DNA of 64,000 nt from Patella vulgata (lineage: Eukaryota; Mollusca; Gastropoda; Patellidae): positions 17,311,501-17,375,500 of the forward strand of contig NC_065886.2 in assembly GCF_932274485.2 (NCBI RefSeq), written 5' to 3'. A model generated the notes under the pieces. It searched no databases and was not told the DNA's origin. It was given only the letters and a program-made list of their open reading frames with translations. Positions within the stretch are counted from its first letter, which is position 1; every line of letters starts with the position of its first letter. Made by a program: the position numbers and the translations under genes. This document shows positions 12,401 through 21,400 of the stretch, piece by piece.

Positions 12401-15400
12401 TTAGATGGAACGAAAGATTTAGATGTAGAATTCCAAGCAACCAGGTAATTGAAACAGGGTTATCAAGTCTGTTTAGTTTTCCGTTTTCAGGGCAAACTAT
12501 AAAATAGACATGAGGATCCACGAATATGATTGGATCACGGTTATCGAGTCTCCTCAGCTGTGGGACCGCTGCAGTAGATATTGTCTTAGAAGGCATTTAA
12601 CAATAACCCATTTTTATACGCCCACATGGAGATGTAGTCGTATATTGCCATCTCGCCCGTCCGTCCGTTCACAATTTCTTCTGAACACTCTATAGACTAC
12701 CTTTAATCATCTGATTGTTTTAAAATTGATATTATATGTATACATTATTGATATGAAGAATCCTATTTAATTTGAATAATTTCCGGTAATGCAACCCTTG
12801 TCGACCTGGCGATTTAGCTGGCAACCTATCTTAATTAGATGATTGACATTCATAAAGCGGTTCTCGGCAGCTAGTATAGGGTTATATAAGAGTGTTGCAA
12901 TTATTATCGTCCAAAATCAGATTCTACTACTGAATAAGTTAACATAATGTGTTATGTGCAACTTTTTAAGGATTATCATCCTGGTTTCAGAAACTTTGTT
13001 GGTGCCAAATGGCATGGGTTTAAAGATGCACAATCTGGTATAGCGAGATATGAATGGAGAGTAGGAACAACCATTGGAGGCGAAGAGATACTTAGCCCTC
13101 AAATTTTACCAGTGGTCGAACTGACCTATAGATCTAATTTACCTGATAATAAACTATTGCCTACTGATACTAGAATTTATATTACTGTTAGATGTTACAA
13201 TAAAGCAGGTATGACTCAAATTATTTTAATGACCCTAATGATACTTACAAAAACAATAATATAAGTTATATCGTATTTGAACAAGCATTGCTGTTGTGGG
13301 CCCAATGTATAAATTCGCAATATGCTATAACCGGTTTTAGGGACGGCTCGGTTGATGTATAAGTAGTAAAAGGGATCCTACACGACATATTCTCCCTTTC
13401 TAAAATTGGTTAGAGTTATCACCCCTTTGTGGGCAAGAATATAGAAACATGGGGGCCATGTCCTTTAGACATGGCTTCATTATAGACGAATCGACATCTT
13501 TCTTTTGTTAAAGGGGTCCTTCACGAACTATTCCCCCTTTCTAAAATTGGTTAGAGTTATCACTCCTTTGTGGGCAAGAATATAGAAACATGGGCGACAT
13601 CTTTCTTTTGTAAAATTGTATAGGATTTCTATTATATTTATATCATCATCGTTTGTATTATTTGTGCATTTCACAGTCACCACTGTACCTAGATTTTATA
13701 TTATTAGGTTTATACAGCGAAGTTACATCAAATGGTTTTAAAATCGATACAACATTACCAGTAGTGGTACAAAGGGCAGTTCCTGTCTCAACGTTTAGTT
13801 CTATTTTACCTTCAACTACGATATCAAAATCTAGTATTAAAATTGAATGGAAGTTTACTGATGATGAATCAGATATAGAAAGACAATACATTTCTATTTC
13901 ACCTCATTTATTGGGAGATTTCAATTCTTCAGCTATGGAGGTACGTCCTAACATTAATTTTAAACATGTTTTGTTTTTCGGATATGGAGGTAAGTCCTAA
14001 CATTAATGTTAAACATACTTTGTTTTTTAAAAAAATGAAACAGAAAATAGCATGCCTATAATGAATTCAGTAATTAAAAGAAAAATAAAGTGGCAATACG
14101 AGGATGTCCAATTGACAGTGCCGGGGTAAAATTGTATAGTTGGATATATTACTATTTTAAAAATGCAGTCGTATTACGGGTTTGACTAATGAACGGTGAA
14201 AATTAATTGTATAGTTGGAATACTTTTAATTTTAGAGACTATATTACTGTTTTTGTTTCAGATTCCTAGTGTGGTAACAGAGTTTACGTTTTCTGGTCTA
14301 GTTCTACACGACGGTAGTAAATATAAAGTTAAAGTGATTGGTTGTAATTTAGCTGGTTTGTGTCAGTCGAGTGTTACAGATGATATAACAGTTGATTCTA
14401 CATCACCTACCAGAGGTACGTGTATTCTTTCTGTGGATGGTTTTGGTTATGATTATGGTTGCATTATATCTGAACAACGTGCGTGATATCTGATCACTAA
14501 TTCTCGATCTAAATAAATTTAAATGCACTAGAAATCTGACAATTTTAATTTATTAATATTTATTATTATTATTATTATTATTTGTTTTCCACTCGAAAAT
14601 GAATAAGTAATCTGATAATTATAAAGAATTAAAGTTTTACCAGCATACAAACTGCGCATCTTCTCCGATGAAATATTTTGTGAATGTTATTTCAGGTATG
14701 TTTGCTATTGATACTGACCACGCCGCTAACTTAAACAGAGATAGGAATAACTGGAACCACTGGTCTACTACGTCTATTAAGTTAGCATGGTTGGGATTTG
14801 CCGATCTGCATACTGGTATAACCGAGTATAAAGTCAGTGTAGGAACAAAACCTTTCTTTACTGATCTCAACCAGGTAAGTATCTCTGATTACGGTAATAT
14901 TTCGTATTCTTGAGAATAATACAATTTTGGAGTAAATTTGCTGCATTCAAACACCCCCAATCTTATAAATAAAATGCATGGCTTCGATCCCCAATTAAGC
15001 TTAGGTAATATGACATATTTTCTTTACTTCACGAAATTCTTTTCTGATAAAATATTTTAACAGGGCGATCAACAAACCACGTTTCAACATGTGGCTGGAG
15101 ATAATTTTAATGATGAAGGAATGGTACAATCAGTTACAATAACTACCAAGACACTACATATGGGCAATTCTGTTTTCATATCTGTATGGGCTGTTAACGG
15201 GGTAATTATTTGCTATTTAATCATTTTCTAGTATATCATATGTACTACAGTAGAACATGAGAAATTACACATCTAAATCGGGTGTATCAGGCTTTAGCAA
15301 AATTGACACTTCAGCATCCGTATCTATTAACCACGAATATGTTTTAATTCTAGTTGTTTTATTGTGTTACATATCATCTCACTTTTATTTTTGACATAGG

Positions 15401-18400
15401 TTGGATTAAAAAGTCAGCCTGCTCATTCTGAATTTGAACTTGTAGAAGGAGGAATGTTAGATTTGGTCAGGAGATGTCAACCGTATAATTGTCTTGGACA
15501 TTGTGTTTGTGCTGCACAAGACAAAACATGTTCAGATGCTGAAAACTGTAGTGACATCTCAACAGGTATATATCTATCAACTTTATTAAAACTATTCATA
15601 TTATTTAATTAATTCTTTGTGAACTTTTCTGCTATGTTTACCATCACATTCGCCACAGTAATGACTAACTGTGTTTAGTCTACCATAAATAATTTCAGAT
15701 GTTATATGCCACACTATTCCTGATTTTTCTATGTTTTTGTATATGTTATGCTATCCGACATGTGATTCATATTTTATTTATAATCATCCTTGCAGGGAAT
15801 CCAAATAACATTATCCAAGTTACTGACATGAATAATTTGATGTCATCTGATGCTGCACAGACTTACTACACATCGTCTTATAATTTTCTAGCTGCCAGAT
15901 GGAGCATAATAAACCTACAAGGTATCTCTCCTATAAGGTAAATTAAACTTAGACAAGCCAACAGTGAGGCTGATGTCCCCCGCCGAAATAGGAAAATAAT
16001 TAGAGGACACATATAAATTTATCACAAATTATCTTTTACAAAGTATTGAACAATCAAACAGTATATCTTTACTTATAGTCTAACAATCAAAGTAGGAGAG
16101 TTATTGTTTTCCAAAGTCTCGACCAATCAAATTGCGTATCGCTCTGCTTACCCTGAGCAGAAAATGCTCATTATCAAACTTAGTCAAGGTATTACTGTAA
16201 TGAAACTATACACCAAGTTTCATCAATCTCACTTAATTAGAACTAAAGTTATCGTGTCCCAAAGCATCAACCAATCAAATTGCTTATCTCTGCTTACCCT
16301 AAGCGGAAAATGCTCATCTTCGAACTCCATCAAGGCATTGACCTAATCAACACATACACCAAGTTTGAACATTCTAGCTCAATTAGGAAGAGAGTTATCG
16401 TGCCCCAAAGTATCAACCAATCAAATTGCTGCTTACCCTGAGCAGAAAATGCTCATTATCAAACTTAGTCAAGGTATTACTGTAATGAAACTATACACCA
16501 AGTTTCATCAATCTCACTTAATTAGAACTAAAGTTATCGTGTCCCAAAGCATCAACAAATCAAATTGCTTATCTCTGCTTACCCTAAGCGGAAAATGCTC
16601 ATCTTCGAACTCCATCAAGGCATTGACCTAATCAACACATACACCAAGTTTGAACATTCTAGCCCAATTAGGAAGAGAGTTATCGTGTCCCAAAGCATCA
16701 ACCAATCAAATTGCTTATCTCTGCTTACCCTAAGCGGAAAATGCTCATCTTCGAACTCCATCAAGGCATTGACCTAATAAACACATACACCAAGTTTGAA
16801 CATTCTAGCTCAATTAGGAAGAGAGTTATTGTGTCCCAAAAAGTGTGACGGACAGACAGACGGACAGACAGACGGACGGACAGACGGACGGACAGACGGA
16901 CAGACAGACGGACGAACCCATTTTAATAGTCCCCTGCTTTCTTCGAAAGGCGGGGGACAATAAATTAAATATCTTTAATAAACCAACAATATCTCTCATC
17001 TATAAGGTAAATTAAACCCCTATAAAAAAAACAACAATGTCTCTCGTCTATAAGGTAAACTAAACCTATTTAATAACCCGATGATGATGGATGTTTAAGA
17101 CTAAAGTGCGTGTAAAAAAGGCGTGTGGTTGTGGCAAAAATATCATACAATTTTGCCGCAGGCCCACTAGATCTTGAGGCCCTAAGCTTCAGCCTGCCAA
17201 GGCCATTTTTGTTCATTATTAACTACATAGCAATTACCAGGAATTCAAACTCAGCATATGATATTGTAGATATGAATGCAGTGCCGGACATCCCGGTGAA
17301 AATTCCCCCAGTGGAATATATGATACTGATACAGAAAGAACATGGTTTGATGTTGGTGAAAATACCGAAACTATAATTACTTTACCTACAGGTATACCTT
17401 TCAAAATTGTTATTCATTTCTTTCAAGAAACAATCATCAATAATTTATATTTATTAGTATGTAATATTAACAAAGCACATAAACTTCACTCAGTTACAAT
17501 AGGATACCTTATCAATACATTCAACTATAAACATCGAAACATACGTATAAAGCTCTATAAACAAAAATCTTCTTGCTTGTAAATGTGTGTCACAGGGATA
17601 TCCTTTAGGTCCCCTTGTTTTTCTAGTACATGTAATTTCGCAATACTATTTTATGTATTCCAGCTAAAGTTTTAGATAAGTCTATAACATATAGTGTATT
17701 TGTAAGGGTATGGTATAATACAAATCAATATGCGATATTTAAGTCTCCTGGTATTACACCACTGACGTCTGCTCCGAGTGTCAGTCACATAGCGGAAGCT
17801 GCTGTAAGTAGACAGAAATAAGTTAAAGACACCAAACTATTTAATTATATCGACTAATGTTTTCCCGTTTTGATTAACCTATAAGTAGATAGAAATAAGT
17901 TAAAGACATCAAACTATTTAATTATATCGACTAATGTTTTCCCGTTTTGATTAACCTATTTTAAATAGAACTATTTATTTGATTTTGTGATATAACATAT
18001 TTCTCTATTTTTTATCCAGATAAAAGAATTAGAAACTATATCAAGTGTTAACGATATAGATTACCAAACATCCAGCAATCAGATTATTGTTGGTTGGAAG
18101 AATAAATTTAGAGGAGGAATTCATGGATTCGATTATTTTAAGCCTTACATAAGCACACATCCGCAAGGTGGGTTTTAATACTAACAGTATTACATTGAAT
18201 AACATTTTCTAACCAGAATGCTTAACGAAAACATTTATAGGACATTTTTTAATCGGCCCCGCCCAATCTCATTATCTAGTATAGTAAGTCTTAAAGATCT
18301 ATACTCTTCAAAAAAGTAGGGGATATTCAGAAACAATACAAAACTGCGGAAATGCACTGCTGTTTTTATTAGAGGTAACCAGAGTATGTTAATAACAGGC

Positions 18401-21400
18401 CAATAGCATACACATGAACATAAACAGTTCATATGGGCAGCTTACCTGACGGCCCCATTTCACTCGCAAAGAGATACACCGTCAAAAGTGAATATGATGA
18501 TTTGAAGTACGATAATCGAGACATTGTTTATTATCGTAACAATGGCAGCAATAAAATTCGAGACCACTCTATTCTTAGCAAAACCGCAAACACTGATAAC
18601 TTACCCCAGAATAGAGAATTTTGACTGAAATTTTCAATATAATCGCCTTTAATAATGTAATCAATAGCGGTCTTGTTTTTTTCTCTGAAATATAGGCCAC
18701 AACGTCCATCAGTCATCTACAAGAGTACCTGGAAATACTAGTGTCTATACAGCTACTAATCTAAATCTACAAGAGAATAGAGAATATTATAGTACTGTAC
18801 TAGCTTATAATAAAGCAGGATTATTGAGCTGGGCCAATAGTGATGGAATATTAATAGACAATACAACTCCCACTTCCGGTATTATACATGATGGTAATGG
18901 TAAGTGATCTATTGAAATTATTGAATATAGGGTACCCCCCCCCCCCCAATTACTTGAACTAATTCTGTGTACGATCATTCTCCAAAGTTTCAGTTATCTT
19001 TGTCGCTTTGCTTAAAAGTCGCGATCTTTCAAAGTAGAAGAATTACAATTTGTGGCTTCTGTTGTTTTTGTTTTGGTTTTTTTTTCGTTTTTTTTTTTGG
19101 GGGGGGGGGAGGTGCGTGTGTGTGTGCGTGTGGGGGGGGGGGCACATTATACTTATTTAGCCGATTTTAATTTTTTAAAATCTGGTACGTATTTTCATGA
19201 TATTTCGCAAAGAAATTTCCAGCTTTTTATAAACAACCATGATAAATTGGCGGATATGGTCTCTTATTAATTCAAATTTTACAGATATCTATGATAAAGA
19301 TTACCAATACTCTACAACAGTTATATCCTCATCATGGTATGGTTTTACTGATAGTGGTACTGGTATAGTTAAATATTACTGGTGTATTGGTACTGATTTT
19401 AATACTACAGATTGTAATATACACGACTGGAAGAATGTAGGATTAAATACTAGAGTGTCTGTAAACCTAACCTCACCTTTAAATCATGGTAGGCATTCAA
19501 ATACAGTGTTTCCATATTAATTGAATAAAATCTCAATTTCCACCAGATATAGATTGAAATGATTAAATAAAAATCCTTTCATTATCGTGACATTATATAT
19601 ACTACAGTAGGGATATATCACTCGTCATATTTTCGTCTTGCCTAGACACGCGCGATACTGGTCCTCTATTGTAGTATAGTGGACAAGATATCTCTTTAAC
19701 TGTCTGAGGAAAGATTCCGCTCAAATATAATATACCTCAAGGCCATCCCATAACGCCTCACGCCATCTCCTGCAAAATGAATGGGTTTCTGAATTTTTTG
19801 TTTCCAAATGTGATCTATTGCCACTATAACAAATACGACATTTCTATTTTATTTTTATAGGTATGAAAATTTATAATAAAGTGTATGCTGTAGATGGGAG
19901 TGGGTTAAAATCTGATGTAGCGGTGTCTGATGGTATTACAATTGATACCACGCCCCCAGTACCGGTTGATATAGATTATATTGGAGAAAATCGCATCGCC
20001 AATCCATCATTTGAAGAAGGCGTGGCAGAATCAAATAAGGAATGTGATGACCAACCACCAGCTCCTTGGTATATTGACTCCACCTCGTGTATTAAAATCA
20101 TCCAGTCACCACCTTCCGTTTCAAAAGAGGGTGGAGCCTATATTAAAGTGAAAGGTCATATTCAACAAACAGTTTTTGATTTAAACACCCAAAGTTCTTA
20201 CCATGTTATAGTACACGTTGGATATCCACATGATGTTAGCATTGAGCATCACAACGTGGAAGGTTTCGTGCAATTCGGACAAGAAACTCACACTTTCAGC
20301 CTTGACCCAGAACGATGTCAGGGGATATGTGACATCGACCAACAGCCATTAATATTATGGAATAAAGTTACTTATGTATTCCATCCAAGAGAAGCAAGAG
20401 AAGTGATAAGAATTGGTACAAGTAAATTACATATGATATTAGCTGTAGATGATGTATATGTACAACAAGTTAATTATATAGATATAACAAGTGATTCTAA
20501 TCATTTAATACATCATACAGTGTTTAGACCTTATTGGTCATCTCTTCATCTTACCTGGCATTTTAAAGATGATCAAAGTCCTATTACAGATTATCAATGG
20601 GCACTAGGTAAGTTTATTTTGAATACATGTACTACCATATGTAAATATATCAGTGACTATAATTAAGTAATACAATAGTGTTTAAATCATGTAGGTATTT
20701 AGTTATAGCAATACATTTCCTGTTTTCATAGATTTTATTTAGAAACCAAGTTGATTTTAGTATCAAATAATATATTGGAAAATTTACTATGGGAGCATTC
20801 GTCTTTTCTAATATCGTTTTGGCAACAGTTTTCAACCAAAACAATCATATTAATTTCAGGAACCGTGAAAGATGGAAACCAGATTCGGGCGTTCACAAGT
20901 GTTGGTGGAAATCAGCAAGTTACAGCATCCGGTCTAAAATTAGCCCATAATACACTACTATACCTGACCGTGATGTCAACCAATGGCGCCGGACTGACAA
21001 CTGTCAGCCATTCAGAGAGTATTGTTGTCGATATGACTCCGCCAATAATATCAGAGATAAACGATGGTATAGGTAAGAAATTTTATTGTGAGGTACTTTA
21101 ATGGAAAATATTATTGGCCACCACAATGAAATATCAGCTATTTAAATAAAATTGACAGAACCGATGATCTATTCAGAATGGTAATCAACACCAAGTTCAG
21201 GGTTGAAACTTGGTTATTACTTGGCAGGATTGTACTGTTTACTAAACCAATGATGCTAACACCTCGAAGGTTTAAACTTGTTTGTGCTTTGGTTCGTATC
21301 AAAAACACATTACGGGTGCCATCAAAATCGTGAAAGAAGAATCTGCATCAATTCGATGGCCCCGAAAATTGTTTCTAGTCTAATACATTAACTTGTTTAA

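Noticed and set aside
16104-16777. Tandem related frames of 70-88 codons
   Set aside because: Products of the internal array of the 15974-16959 TIR element.
16084-16850. CRISPR-like array of repeats and spacers
   Set aside because: Units are adjoining, long, share sequence throughout and lie in a eukaryotic intron.
19071-19143. G-rich tract as a functional quadruplex
   Set aside because: Similar G runs occur in many places in the window (for example 27675, 32789, 60746, 63968), often at transposon ends, so no specific function is indicated.
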